In this document: positions 11,401-26,150 of the stretch, piece after piece | Layout of the letters: each line of letters opens with the position of its first letter | Numbering within the stretch: the stretch's first letter is position 1 | Assembly: GCA_037893245.1 (NCBI GenBank) | Contig: JBAIAA010000077.1 | Coordinates: forward strand, 248,001 to 312,000 | DNA: 64,000 nt | Source: Crossaster papposus | Taxonomy: Eukaryota; Echinodermata; Asteroidea; Velatida; Solasteridae | Reading direction: 5' to 3' | Notes under the pieces: model-generated | What the model was told of the DNA's origin: nothing | The model's input: the letters and a program-made list of their open reading frames with translations, nothing else | Database searches by the model: none | Program-made: the position numbers and the translations under genes

Positions 11401-14400
11401 CTTTTGTTTATGTATGTACACGTGTATTGCGGCATAGGCCCATGCCGCCAGTGACCTGACGCATGAGTCTCAAAGTTTGGGTCTCTTCCGGTGAGAATTT
11501 TGGCGATATATTAGCTCAGATGTGGAGTTGATGAGTGTCTCTTCATTCCCCTACAACGTTGAGGTTTGCAGCTCAGATATAAGTCGAGAAAATTATCCTC
11601 ATTCGCAGCCATGTCTACTTCTGTTTATGTAAGTAAACGTGTATTGCGGCCTAGGCATGTGCCGCCATTGTTTCTGACGCATGAGTCTCACAGTTTGGGT
11701 TCTTTCCAGTGAGAAATTTGGCAATATTTTGGCTCAGATGTCGAGCTGGTGAGTGTCTCTTCATTCTCAAACAACGTTGAGGTTCGCAGCTCAGATATAA
11801 GTCGAGAAAATTGTCCTCATTCGCAGCCATGTTTACTTCTGTTCATGTATGTACACGTGTATTGCGGAATATGCCTATGCCGCCTGTGTCCAGACGCATG
11901 AGTCTCACAGTTTGGGTTCTTTCCCGTGATAAATTTGGAAATATTTTGGCTCAGATGTCGAGCTGGTGAGTGGCTCTGCATTCTCAAACAACGTTGAGCT
12001 TTGCAGCTCAGATATAAGTCGAAAAAATTATCATCATTCGCAGCCATGTCTACTTCTGTTTATGTAAATAAACGTGTATTGCGGCATATGCCTGTGACTC
12101 CAGTGTACTGACGCATGAGTCTCACAGTTTGGGTTCTTTCCAGTGAGAAATTTGGCAATATTTTGGCTCGGATGTCGAGCTGGTGATTGTCTCTTCATTC
12201 TCGAACAACGTTGAGGTTCGCAGCTCAGATATAAGTCGAGAAAATTGTCCTCATTCGCAGCCATGTTTACTTCTGTTCATGTATGTACACGTGTATTGCG
12301 GAATATGGCTATGCCGCCTGTGTCCAGACGCATGAGTCTCACAGTTGGGGTTCTTTCCCGTGAGAAATTTGGCAATATTTTGGCTCAGATGTCGAGCTGC
12401 TGATTGTCTCTTCATTCTCGAACAACGTTGAGTTTCGCAGCTCAGATATAAGTTGAGAAAATTATCCTCATTCGCAGCCATGTTTACTTCTGTTCATGTA
12501 TGTACACGTGTATTGCGGCATAGGCATATGCCGCCAGTGTACTGACGCATGAGTCTCACAGTTTGGGTTCTTTCCAGTGAGAAATTTGGCAATATTTTGG
12601 CTCAGATGTCGAGCTGGTGATTGTCTCTTCATTCTCGAACAACGTTGAGGTTCGCAGCTCAGATATAAGTCGAGAAATGCACCTCATTTGCAGCCATGTT
12701 TACTTCTGTTCATGTATGTACACGTGTATTGCGGCATAGGCATATGCCGCCAGTGTACTGACGCATGAGTCTCACAGTTTGGGTTCTTTCCAGTGAGAAA
12801 TTTGGCAATATTTTGGCTCAGATGTCGAGCTGGTGATTGTCTCTTCATTCTCGAACAACGTTGAGGTTCGCAGCTCAGATATACGTCGAGAAATTTATCC
12901 TCATTCGCAGCCATGTTTACTTCTGTTCATGTATGTACACGTGTATTGCGGCATAGGCATATGCCGCCAGTGTACTGACGCATGAGTCTCACAGTTTGGG
13001 TTCTTTCCAGTGAGAAATTTGGCAATATTTTGGCTCGGATGTCGAGCTGGTGATTGTCTCTTCATTCTCGAACAACGTTGAGGTTCGCAGCTCAGATATA
13101 AGTCGAGAAATGTATCCTCATTCGCAGCCATGTTCACTTTTGTTTATGTATGTACACGTGTATTGCGGCATAGGCATATGCCGCCAGTGTCCTGACGCAT
13201 GAGTCTCACAGTTTGGGTCCTTTCCCGTGAGAAATTTGGCAATATTTTGGCTCAGATGTCGAGCTGGTGAGTGTATCTTCATTCTCGAACAACGTTGAGG
13301 TTCGCAGCTCAGATATAAGTCGAGAAAATTGTCCTCATTCGCAGCCATGTTTACTTCTGTTCATGTATGTACACGTGTATTGCGGAATATGCCTATGCCG
13401 CCTGTGTCCAGACGCATGAGTCTCATAGTTTGGGTTCTTTGCCGTGAGAAATTTTGCAATATTTTGGCTCAGATGTCGAGCTGGTGAGTGGCTCTGCATT
13501 CTCAAATTCTCAAACAACGTTGAGCTTTGCAGCTCAGATATAAGTCGAAAAAATTATCATCATTCACAGCCATGTCTACTTCTGTTTATGTAAATAAACG
13601 TGTATTGCGGCATATGCCTGTGCCTCCAGTGTACTGACGCATGAGTCTCACAGTTTGGGTTCTTTCCAGTGAGAAATTTGGCAATATTTTGGCTCGGATG
13701 TCGAGCTGGTGATTGTCTCTTCATTCTCGAACAACGTTGAGTTTCGTAGCACAGATATAAGTCGAGAAAATTGTCCTCATTCGCAGCCATGTTTACTTTT
13801 GTTTATGTATGTACACGTGTATTGCGGCATAGGCCCATGCCGCCAGTGACCTGACGCATGAGTCTCAAAGTTTGGGTCTCTTCCGGTGAGAATTTTGGCG
13901 ATATATTAGCTCAGATGTGGAGTTGATGAGTGTCTCTTCATTCCCCTACAACGTTGAGGTTTGCAGCTCAGATATAAGTCGAGAAAATTATCCTCATTCG
14001 CAGCCATGTCTACTTCTGTTTATGTAAGTAAACGTGTATTGCGGCATAGGCATGTGCCGCCATTGTTTCTGACGCATGAGTCTCACAGTTTGGGTTCTTT
14101 CCAGTGAGAAATTTGGCAATATTTTGGCTCAGATGTCGAGCTGGTATGTGTCTCTTCATTCTCAAACAACGTTGAGGTTCGCAGCTCAGATATAAGTCGA
14201 GAAAATTGTCCTCATTCGCAGCCATGTTTACTTCTGTTCATGTATGTACACGTGTATTGCGGAATATGCCTATGCCGCCTGTGTCCAGACGCATGAGTCT
14301 CACAGTTTGGGTTCTTTCCCGTGAGAAATTTGGAAATATTTTGGCTCAGATGTCGAGCTGGTGAGTGGCTCTGCATTCTCAAACAACGTTGAGCTTTGCA

Positions 14401-14880
14401 GCTCAGATATAAGTCGAGAAAATTATCATCGTTCGCAGCCATGTCTACTTCTGTTTATGTAAATAAACGTGTATTGCGGCATATGCCTGTGACTCCAGTG
14501 TACTGACGCATGAGTCTCACAGTTTGGGTTCTTTCCAGGGAGAAATTTGGCAATATTTTGGCTCGGATGTCGAGCTGGTGATTGTCTCTTCATTCTCGAA
14601 CAACGTTGAGGTTCGCAGCTCAGATATAAGTCGAGAAAATTGTCCTCATTCGCAGCCATGTTTACTTCTGTTCATGTATGTACACGTGTATTGCGGAATA
14701 TGGCTATGCCGCCTGTGTCCAGACGCATGAGTCTCACAGTTGGGGTTCTTTCCCGTGAGAAATTTGGCAATATTTTGGCTCAGATGTCGAGCTGCTGATT
14801 GTCTCTTCATTCTCGAACAACGTTGAGTTTCGCAGCTCAGATATAAGTCGAGAAATTTATCCTCATTCGCAGCCATGTTC
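8480..14880. repeat. HOR block C: 10/11-monomer, 2180 and 2395 bp offsets
   Basis: The monomer series around 8760-10090 recurs at +2180 bp (10940-12270). Much of the second copy recurs at +2395 bp (13335-14880), one extra monomer. Shared private marks are the rare B-type unit CATTCCCCTACAACG (9366, 11546, 13941) and an extended monomer with a second ATTCTCAAA (near 11102 and 13500, and ATTCTGAAATTCTC near 8926). The successive changes of one monomer in period are what unequal crossover in register is expected to leave. Confidence 0.8.
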
Positions 14881-17800
14881 ACTTTTGTTTATGTATGTAC
14901 ACGTGTATTGCGGCATAGGCCTATGCCGCCAGTTTCCTGACGCATGAGTCTCACAGTTTGGGTCTATTCCCGTGAGAAATTTGGCAATATTTTGGCTCAG
15001 ATGTCGAGCTGGTGAGTGTCTCTTCATTTTCGAACATCGTTGAGTTTCGCAGCTCAGATATAAGTCGAGAAATTTATCCTCATTCGCAGCCATGTTCACT
15101 TTTGTTTATGTATGTACACGTGTATTGCGGCATAGGCCTATGCCGCCAGTGACCTGACGCATGAGTCTCAAAGTTTGGGTCTCTTCCGGTGAAAATTTTG
15201 GCGATATATTAGCTCAGATGTGGAGCTGGTGAATGTCTCTTCATTCCCCAACAACGGTGAGGTTTGCAGCTCAGATATAAGTCGAGAAAATTATCTTCAT
15301 TCGCAGCCATGTCTACTTCTGTTTATGTAAGTAAACGTGTATTGCGGTATAGGCCTGTGCCGCCATTGTTTCTGACGCATGAGTCTCACAGTTTGGGTTC
15401 TTTCCAGTGAGAAATTTGGCAATATTTTGGCTCAGATGTCGAGCTGGTGAGTGTCTCTTCATTCTCCAACAACGTTGAGGTTTGCAGCTCAGATATAAGT
15501 CTAGAAAATTATCCTCATTCGCAGCCATGTTTTCTTATGTGTATGTATGTACACGTGTATTGCCGCATAGGCCTGTGCCGCCAGTGTCCTGACCCATAAG
15601 TCCCAAAGTTTGGGTCTCTTCCGGTGAGAATTTTGGCGATATATTAGCTCAGATGTGGAGCTGGTGAGTGTCTTGTCATTCTCCAACAACGTTGAGGTTT
15701 GCAGCTCAGACATAAGTCGAGAAAATTATCCTCATTCGCAGCCATGTCTACTTCTGTTTATGTAAGGAAACGTGTATTGCGGCATAGGCCTGTGCCGCCA
15801 TTGTTTCTGACGCATGAGTCTCAAAGTTTGGGTTCTTTCCAGTGAGAAATTTGGCAATATTTTGGCTCGGATGTCGAGCTGGTGATTGTCTCTTCATTCT
15901 CGAACAACGTTGAGGTTCGCAGCTCAGATATAAGTCGAGAAAATTGTCCTCATTCGCAGCCATGTTTACTTCTGTTCATGTATGTACACGTGTATTGCGG
16001 AATATGCCTATGCCGCCTGTGTCCAGACGCATGAGTCTCACAGTTTGGTTTTTTTCCCGTGAGAAATTTTGCAATATTTTGTCTCAGATGTCGAGCTGGT
16101 GAGTGTCTCCCTCAATTCTCAAACAACGTTGAGCTTTGCAGCTCAGATATAAGTCGAGAAAATTATCATCATTCGCAGCCATGTCTACTTCTGTTTATGT
16201 AAGTAAACGTGTATTGCGACATAGGCCTGTGCCGCCATTGTTTCTGACGCATGAGTCTCACAGTTTGGGTTCTTTCCTGTGAGAAATTTGGCAATATTTT
16301 GGCTCAGATGTCGAGCTGGTGAGTGTCTCTTCATTCTCAAACAACGTTGAGGTTCGCAGCTCAGATATAAGTCGAGAAAATTGTCCTCATTCGCAGCCAT
16401 GTTTACTTCTGTTCATGTATGTACACGTGTATTGCGGAATATGCCTATGCCGCCTGTGTCCAGACGCATGAGTCTCACAGTTTGGGTTCTTTCCCGTGAG
16501 AAATTTGGAAATATTTTGGCTCAGATGTCGAGCTGGTGAGTGGCTCTGCATTCTCAAACAACGTTGAGCTTTGCAGCTCAGATATAAGTCGAGAAAATTA
16601 TCATCATTCGCAGCCATGTCTACTTCTGTTTATGTAAATAAACGTGTATTGCGGCATATGCCTGTGACTCCAGTGTACTGACGCATGAGTCTCACAGTTT
16701 GGGTTCTTTCCAGTGAGAAATTTGGCAATATTTTGGCTCGGATGTCGAGCTGGTGATTGTCTCTTCATTCTCGAACAACGTTGAGGTTCGCAGCTCAGAT
16801 ATAAGTCGAGAAAATTGTCCTCATTCGCAGCCATGTTTACTTCTGTTCATGTATGTACACGTGTATTGCGGAATATGGCTATGCCGCCTGTGTCCAGACG
16901 CATGAGTCTCACAGTTGGGGTTCTTTCCCGTGAGAAATTTGGCAATATTTTGGCTCAGATGTCGAGCTGCTGATTGTCTCTTCATTCTCGAACAACGTTG
17001 AGTTTCGCAGCTCAGATATAAGTCGAGAAATTTATCCTCATTCGCAGCCATGTTCACTTTTGTTTATGTATGTACACGTGTATTGCGGCATAGGCCTATG
17101 CCGCCAGTTTCCTGACGCATGAGTCTCACAGTTTGGGTCCTTTCCAGTGAGAAATTTGGCAATATTTTGGCTCAGATGTCGAGCTGGTGAGTGTCTCTTC
17201 ATTTTCAAACATCGTTGAGTTTCGCAGCTCAGATATAAGTCGAGAAATTTATCCTCATTCGCAGCCATGTTCACTTTTGTTTATGTATGTACACGTGTAT
17301 TGCGGCATAGGCCTATGCCGCCAGTGACCTGACGCATGAGTCTCAAAGTTTGGGTCTCTTCCGGTGAAAATTTTGACGATATATTAGCTCAGATGTGGAG
17401 CTGGTGAGTGTCTCTTCATTCCCCAACAACGTTGAGGTTTGCAGCTCAGATATAAGTCGAGAAAATTATCTTCATTCGCAGCCATGTCTACTTCTGTTTA
17501 TGTAAGTAAACGTGTATTGCGGTATAGGCCTGTGCCGCCATTGTTTCTGACGCATGAGTCTCACAGTTTGGGTTCTTTCCAGTGAGAAATTTGGCAATAT
17601 TTTGGCTCAGATGTCGAGCTGGTGAGTGTCTCTTCATTCTCCAACAACGTTGAGGTTTGCAGCTCAGATATAAGTCTAGAAAATTATCCTCATTCGCAGC
17701 CATGTTTTCTTATGTGTATGTATGTACACGTGTATTGCCGCATAGGCCTGTGCCGCCATTGTTTCTGACGCATGAGTCTCAAAGTTTGGGTTCTTTCCAG

Positions 17801-20800
17801 TGAGAAATTTGGCAATATTTTGGCTCGGATGTCGAGCTGGTGATTGTCTCTTCATTCTCGAACGACGTTGAGGTTCGCAGCTCAGATATAAGTCGAGAAA
17901 ATTGTCCTCATTCGCAGCCATGTTTACTTCTGTTCATGTATGTACACGTGTATTGCGGAATATATGCCTATGCCGCCTGTGTCCAGACGCATGAGTCTCA
18001 CAGTTTGGGTTTTTTCCCGTGAGAAATGTTGCAATATTTTGGCTCAGATGTCGAGCTGGTGAGTGTCTCCCTCAATTCTCAAACAACGTTGAGCTTTGCA
18101 GCTCAGATATAAGTCGAGAAAATTATCATCATTCGCAGCCATGTCTACTTCTGTTTATGTAAGTAAACGTGTATTGCGACATAGGCCTGTGCCGCCATTG
18201 TTTCTGACGCATGAGTCTCACAGTTTGGGTTCTTTCCAGTGAGAAATTTGGCCATATTTTGGCTAAGATGTCGAGCTGGTGAGTGTCTCTTCATTCTCAA
18301 ACAACGTTGAGGTTCGCAGCTCAGATATAAGTCGAGAAAATTGTCCTCATTCGCAGCCATGTTTACTTCTGTTCATGTATGTACACGTGTATTGCGGAAT
18401 ATGCCTATGCCGCCTGTGTCCAGACGCATGAGTCTCACAGTTTGGGTTCTTTCCCGTGAGAAATTTGGAAATATTTTGGCTCAGATGTCAAGCTGGTGAG
18501 TGGCTCTGCATTCTCAAACAACGTTGAGCTTTGCAGCTCAGATATAAGTCGAGAAAATTATCATCATTCGCAGCCATGTCTACTTCTGTTTATGTAAGTA
18601 AACGTGTATTGCGGCATAGGCCTGTGCCGTCATTGTTTCTGACGCATGAGTCTCACAGTTTGGGTTCTTTCCAGTGAGAAATTTGGCAATATTTTGGCTC
18701 GGATGTCGAGCTGGTGATTGTCTCTTTATTCTCGAACAACGTTGAGGTTCGCAGCTCAGATATAAGTCGAGAAAATTGTCCTCATTCGCAGCCATGTTTA
18801 CTTCTGTTCATGTATGTACACGTGTATTGCGGAATATGGCTATGCTGCCTGTGTCCAGACGCATGAGTCTCACAGTTGGGGTTCTTTCCCGTGAGAAATT
18901 TGGCAATATTTTGGCTCAGATGTCGAGCTGCTGATTGTCTCTTCATTCTCGAACAACGTTGAGTTTCGCAGCTCAGATATAAGTCGAGAAAATTATCCTC
19001 ATTCGCAGCCATGTCTACTTCTGTTTATGTAAGTAAACGTGTATTGCGGCATAGGCCTGTGCCGCCATTGTTTCTGACGCATGAGTCTCACAGTTTGGGT
19101 TCTTTCCAGTGAGAAATTTGGCAATATTTTGGCTCAGATGTCGAGCTGGTGAGTGTCTCTTCATTCTCAAACAACGTTGAGGTTCGCAGCTCAGATATAA
19201 GTCGAGACAATTGTCCTCATTCGCAGCCATGTTTACTTCTGTTCATGTATGTACACGTGTATTGCGGAATATGGCTATGCCGCCTGTGTCCAGACGCATG
19301 AGTCTCACAGTTGGGGTTCTTTCCCGTGAGAAATTTGGCAATATTTTGGCTCAGATGTCGAGCTGCTGATTGTCTCTTCATTCTCGAACAACGTTGAGTT
19401 TCGCAGCTCAGATATAAGTCGAGAAATTTATCCTCATTCGCAGCCATGTTCACTTTTGTTTATGTATGTACACGTGTATTGCGGCATAGGCCTATGCCGC
19501 CAGTTTCCTGACGCATGAGTCTCACAGTTTGGGTCCTTTCCCGTGAGAAATTTGGCCATATTTTGGCTCAGATGTCGAGCTGGTGAGTGTCTCTTCATTT
19601 TCGAACATCGTTGAGTTTCGCAGCTCAGATATAAGTCGAGAAATTTATCCTCATTCGCAGCCATGTTCACTTTTGTTTATGTATGTACACGTGTATTGCG
19701 GCATAGGCCTATGCCGCCAGTGACCTGACGCATGAGTCTCAAAGTTTGGGTCTCTTCCGGTGAAAATGTTGGCGATATATTAGCTCAGATGTGGAGCTGG
19801 TGAGTGTCTCTTCATTCCCCAACAACGTTGAGGTTTGCAGCTCAGATATAAGTCGAGAAAATTATCTTCATTCGCAGCCATGTCTACTTCTGTTTATGTA
19901 AGTAAACGTGTATTGCGGTATAGGCCTGTGCCGCCATTGTTTCTGACGCATGAGTCTCACAGTTTGGGTTCTTTCCCGTGAGAAATTTAGCAATATTGTG
20001 GCTCAGATGTCGAGCTGGTGAGTGTCTCTTCATTCTCGAACAACGTTGAGGTTCGCAGCTCAGATATAAGTCGAGAAAATTGTCCTCATTCGCAGCCATG
20101 TTTACTTCTGTTCATGTATGTACACGTGTATTGCGGAATATGGCTATGCCGCCTGTATCCAGACGCATGAGTCTCACAGTTGGGGTTCTTTCCAGTGAGA
20201 AATTTGGCAATATTTTGGCTCAGATGTCGAGCTGCTGATTGTCTCTTCATTCTCGAACAACGTTGAGTTTCGCAGCTCAGATATAAGTCGAGAAATTTAT
20301 CCTCATTCGCAGCCATGTTCACTTTTGTTTATGTATGTACACGTGTATTGCAGCATAGGCCTATGCCGCCAGTTTCCTGACGCATGAGTCTCACAGTTTG
20401 GGTCCTTTCCCGTGAGAAATTTGGCAATATTTTGGTTCAGATGTCGAGCTGGTGAGTGTCTCTTCATTTTCGAACATCGTTGAGTTCCGCAGCTCAGATA
20501 TAAGTCGAGAAATTTATCCTCATTCGCAGCCATGTTCACTTTTGTTTATGTATGTACACGTGTATTGCGGCATAGGCCTATGCCGCCAGTGACCTGACGC
20601 ATGAGTCTCAAAGTTTGGGTCTCTTCCGGTGAAAATTTTGGCGATATATTAGCTTAGATGTGGAGCTGGTGAGTGTCTCTTCATTCCCCAACAACGTTGA
20701 GGTTTGCAGCTCAGATATAAGTCGAGAAAATTATCTTCATTCGCAGCCATGTCTACTTCTGTTTATGTAAGTAAACGTGTATTGCGGTATAGGCCTGTTG

Positions 20801-21000
20801 CGCCATTGTTTCTGACGCATGAGTCTCACAGTTTGGGTTCTTTCCAGTGAGAAATTTGGCAATATTTTGGCTCAGATGTCGAGCTGGTGAGTGTCTCTTC
20901 ATTCTCCAACAACGTTGAGGTTTGCAGCTCAGATATAAGTCTAGAAAATTATCCTCATTCGCAGCCATGTTTTCTTATGTGTATGTATGTACACGTGTAT
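14000..21000. repeat. HOR block D: mixed 10-, 9-, 11- and 4-monomer periods
   Basis: 14010-15530 recurs at +2175 bp (16185-17700). The 16185 monomer recurs at +1960 bp (18145). The pair at 17038 and 17488 recurs at +2396 bp (19434, 19884), then again after +869 bp (20303, 20753), a four-monomer step. Diagnostic words include CACAGTTGGGGTTC, TTCGAACATCGTTGAG, ATTGCGGTATAGGCC and CATGTTTTCTTATGTG. The nested offsets show repeated unequal exchange within one stretch. Confidence 0.75.
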
Positions 21001-22239
21001 TGCCGCATAGGCCTAGGCCGCCAGTGTCCTGACCCATAAGTCCCAAAGTTTGGGTCTCTTCCGGTGAGAATTTTGGCGATATATTAGCTCAGATGTGGAG
21101 CTGGTGAGTGTCTTGTCATTCTCCAACAACGTTGAGGTTTGCAGCTCAGATATAAGTCGAGAAAATTATCCTCATTCGCAGCCATGTCTACTTCTGTTTA
21201 TGTAAGGAAACGTGTATTGCGGCATAGGCCTGTGCCGCCATTGTTTCTGACGCATGAGTCTCACAGTTTGGGTTCTTTCCAGTGAGAAATTTGGCAATAT
21301 TTTGGCTCGGATGTCGAGCTGGTGATTGTCTCTTCATTCTCGAACAACGTTGAGGTTCGCAGCTCAGATATAAGTCGAGAAAAAATTGTCCTCATTCGCA
21401 GCCATGTTTACTTCTGTTCATGTATGTACACGTTTATTGCGGAATATGCCTATGCCGCCTGTGTCCAGACGCATGAGTCTCACAGTTGGGGTTCTTTCCC
21501 GTGAGAAATTTGGCAATATTTTGGCTCAGATGTCGAGCTGCTGATTGTCTCTTCATTCTCGAACAACGTTGAGTTTCGCAGCTCAGATATAAGTCGAGAA
21601 ATTTATCCTCATTCGCAGCCATGTTCACTTTTGTTTATGTATGTACACGTGTATTGCGGCATAGACCTATGCCGCCAGTTTCCTGACGCATGAGTCTCAC
21701 AGTTTGGGTTCTTTCCAGTGAGAAATTTGGCAATATTTTGGCTCAGATGTCGAGCTGGTGAGTGTCTCTTCATTCTCCAACAACGTTGAGGTTTGCAGCT
21801 CAGATATAAGTCTAGAAAATTATCTTCATTCGCAGCCATGTTCACTTTTGTTTATGTATGTACACGTGTATTGCGGCATATGCCTATGCCGCCAGTGACC
21901 TGACGCATGAGTCTCAAAGTTTGGGTCTCTTCCGGTGAGAATTTTAGCGATATATTAGCTCAGATGTGGAGCTGGTCAGTGTCTCTTCATTCCCCAACAA
22001 CGTTGAGGTTTGCAGCTCAGATATAAGTCGAGAAAATTATCCTCATTCGCAGCCATGTCTACTTCTGTTTATGTAAGTAAACGTGTATTGCGGCATAGGC
22101 CTGTGCCGCCATTGTTTCTGACGCATGAGTCTCACAGTTTGGGTTCTTTCCAGTGAGAAATTTGGAAATATTTTGGCTCAGATGTCGAGCTGGTGAGTGG
22201 CTCTGCATTCTCAAACAACGTTGAGCTTTGCAGCTCAGA

Positions 22240-25200
22240 TATAAGTCGAGAAAATTATCATCATTCGCAGCCATGTCTACTTCTGTTTATGTAAGTAAAC
22301 GTGTATTGCGGCATAGGCCTGTGCCGCCATTGTTTCTGACGCATGAGTCTCACAGTTTGGGTTCTTTCCAGTGAGAAATTTGGCAATATTTTGGCTCGGA
22401 TGTCGAGTTGGTGATTGTCTCTTCATTCTCGAACAACGTTGAGGTTCGCAGCTCAGATATAAGTCGAGAAAATTGTCCTCATTCGCAGCCATGTTTACTT
22501 CTGTTCATGTATGTACACGTGTATTGCGGAATATGGCTATGCCGCCTGTGTCCAGACGCATGAGTCTCACAGTTGGGGTTCTTTCCCGTGAGAAATTTGG
22601 CAATATTTTGGCTCAGATGTCGAGCTGCTGATTGTCTCTTCATTCTCGAACAACGTTGAGTTTCGCAGCTCAGATATAAGTCGAGAAATTTATCCTCATT
22701 CGCAGCCATGTTCACTTTTGTTTATGTATGTACACGTGTATTGCGGCATAGGCCTATGCCGCCAGTTTCCTGACGCATGAGTCTCACAGTTTGGGTTCTT
22801 TCCAGTGAGAAATTTGGCAATATTTTGGCTCAGATGTCGAGCTGCTGATTGTCTCTTCATTCTCGAACAACGTTGAGTTTCGCAGCTCAGATATAAGTCG
22901 AGAAATTTATCCTCATTCGCAGCCATGTTCACTTTTGTTTATGTATGTACACGTGTATTGCGGCATAGGCCTATGCCGCCAGTTTCCTGACGCATGAGTC
23001 TCACAGTTTGGGTTCTTTCCAGTGAGAAATTTGGCAATATTTTGGCTCAGATGTCGAGCTGGTGAGTGTCTCTTCATTCTCCAACAACGTTGAGGTTTGC
23101 AGCTCAGATATAAGTCTAGAAAATTATCTTCATTCGCAGCCATGTTCACTTTTGTTTATGTATGTACACGTGTATTGCGGCATATGCCTATGCCGCCAAT
23201 GACCTGACGCATGAGTCTCAAAGTTTGGGTCTTTTCCGGTGAAAATTTTGGCGATATATTAGCTCAGATGTGGAGCTGGTGAGTGTCTCTTCATTCCCCA
23301 ACAACGTTGAGGTTTGCAGCTCAGATATAAGTCGAGAAAATTATCTTCATTCGCAGCCATGTCTACTTCTGTTTATGTAAGTAAACGTGTATTGCGGTAT
23401 AGGCCTAGGCCGCCAGTGTCCTGACCCATAAGTCCCAAAGTTTGGGTCTCTTCCGGTGAGAATTTTGGCGATATATTAGCTCAGATGTGGAGCTGGTGAG
23501 TGTCTTGTCATTCTCCAACAACGTTGAGGTTTGCAGCTCAGATATAAGTCGAGAAAATTATCCTCATTCGCAGCCATGTCTACTTCTGTTTATGTAAGGA
23601 AACGTGTATTGCGGCATAGGCCTGTGCCGCCATTGTTTCTGACGCATGAGTCTCACAGTTTGGGTTCTTTCCAGTGAGAAATTTGGCAATATTTTGGCAC
23701 GGATGTCGAGCTGGTGATTGTCTCTTCATTCTCCAACAACGTTGAGGTTTGCAGCTCAGATATAAGTCTAGAAAATTATCTTCATTCGCAGCCATGTTCA
23801 CTTTTGTTTATGTATGTACACGTGTATTGCGGCATATGCCTATGCCGCCAGTGACCTGACGCATGAGTCTCAAAGTTTGGGTCTCTTCCGGTGGGAATTT
23901 TGGCGATATATTAGCTCAGATGTGGAGCTGGTCAGTGTCTCTTCATTCCCCAACAACGTTGAGGTTTGCAGCTCAGATATAAGTCGAGAAAATTATCTTC
24001 ATTCGCAGCCATGTCTACTTCTGTTTATGTAAGTAAACGTGTATTGCGGTATAGGCCTGTGCCGCCATTGTTTCTGACGCATGAGTCTCACAGTTTGGGT
24101 TCTTTCCAGTGAGAAATTTGGCAATATTTTGGCTCAGATGTCGAGCTGGTGAGTGTCTCTTCATTCTCCAACAACGTTGAGGTTTGCAGCTCAGATATAA
24201 GTCGAGAAAATTATCATCATTCGCAGCCATGTCTACTTCTGTTTATGTAAGTAAACGTGTATTGCGGCATAGGCCTGTGCCGCCATTGTTTCTGACGCAT
24301 GAGTCTCACAGTTTGGGTTCTTTCCAGTGAGAAATTTGGCAATATTTTGGCTCGGATGTCGAGCTGGTGATTGTCTCTTCATTCTCGAACAACGTTGAGG
24401 TTCGCAGCTCAGATATAAGTCGAGAAAATTGTCCTCATTCGCAGCCATGTTTACTTCTGTTCATGTATGTACACGTGTATTGCGGAATATGGCTATGCCG
24501 CCTGTGTCCAGACGCATGAGTCTCACAGTTGGGGTTCTTTCCCGTGAGAAATTTGGCAATATTTTGGCTCAGATGTCGAGCTGCTGATTGTCTCTTCATT
24601 CTCGAACAACGTTGAGTTTCGCAGCTCAGATATAAGTCGAGAAATTTATCCTCATTCGCAGCCATGTTCACTTTTGTTTATGTATGTACACGTGTATTGC
24701 GGCATAGGCCTATGCCGCCAGTTTCCTGACGCATGAGTCTCACAGTTTGGGTTCTTTCCAGTGAGAAATTTGGCAATATTTTGGCTCAGATGTCGAGCTG
24801 CTGATTGTCTCTTCATTCTCGAACAACGTTGAGTTTCGCAGCTCAGATATAAGTCGAGAAATTTATCCTCATTCGCAGCCATGTTCACTTTTGTTTATGT
24901 ATGTACACGTGTATTGCGGCATAGGCCTATGCCGCCAGTTTCCTGACGCATGAGTCTCACAGTTTGGGTTCTTTCCAGTGAGAAATTTGGCAATATTTTG
25001 GCTCAGATGTCGAGCTGGTGAGTGTCTCTTCATTCTCCAACAACGTTGAGGTTTGCAGCTCAGATATAAGTCTAGAAAATTATCTTCATTCGCAGCCATG
25101 TTCACTTTTGTTTATGTATGTACACGTGTATTGCGGCATATGCCTATGCCGCCAATGACCTGACGCATGAGTCTCAAAGTTTGGGTCTTTTCCGGTGAAA

Positions 25201-26150
25201 ATTTTGGCGATATATTAGCTCAGATGTGGAGCTGGTGAGTGTCTCTTCATTCCCCAACAACGTTGAGGTTTGCAGCTCAGATATAAGTCGAGAAAATTAT
25301 CTTCATTCGCAGCCATGTCTACTTCTGTTTATGTAAGTAAACGTGTATTGCGGTATAGGCCTAGGCCGCCAGTGTCCTGACCCATAAGTCCCAAAGTTTG
25401 GGTCTCTTCCGGTGAGAATTTTGGCGATATATTAGCTCAGATGTGGAGCTGGTGAGTGTCTTGTCATTCTCCAACAACGTTGAGGTTTGCAGCTCAGATA
25501 TAAGTCGAGAAAATTATCCTCATTCGCAGCCATGTCTACTTCTGTTTATGTAAGGAAACGTGTATTGCGGCATAGGCCTGTGCCGCCATTGTTTCTGACG
25601 CATGAGTCTCACAGTTTGGGTTCTTTCCAGTGAGAAATTTGGCAATATTTTGGCACGGATGTCGAGCTGGTGATTGTCTCTTCATTCTCCAACAACGTTG
25701 AGGTTTGCAGCTCAGATATAAGTCTAGAAAATTATCTTCATTCGCAGCCATGTTCACTTTTGTTTATGTATGTACACGTGTATTGCGGCATATGCCTATG
25801 CCGCCAGTGACCTGACGCATGAGTCTCAAAGTTTGGGTCTCTTCCGGTGGGAATTTTGGCGATATATTAGCTCAGATGTGGAGCTGGTCAGTGTCTCTTC
25901 ATTCCCCAACAACGTTGAGGTTTGCAGCTCAGATATAAGTCGAGAAAATTATCTTCATTCGCAGCCATGTCTACTTCTGTTTATGTAAGTAAACGTGTAT
26001 TGCGGTATAGGCCTGTGCCGCCATTGTTTCTGACGCATGAGTCTCACAGTTTGGGTTCTTTCCAGTGAGAAATTTGGCAATATTTTGGCTCAGATGTCGA
26101 GCTGGTGAGTGTCTCTTCATTCTCCAACAACGTTGAGGTTTGCAGCTCAG
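22240..26150. repeat. HOR block E: 9-monomer, 1956 bp, two near-identical copies
   Basis: Two adjacent copies are offset by exactly 1956 bp. They share private variants seen almost nowhere else: GCCGCCAATGACC (about 23193 and 25149), TTTTGGCACGGATG (about 23694 and 25650) and CCGGTGGGAATTTTGG (about 23890 and 25846). By eye I find almost no differences over the block, so the duplication is recent. The offset is the same as in block H but the monomer order differs. Confidence 0.85.
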
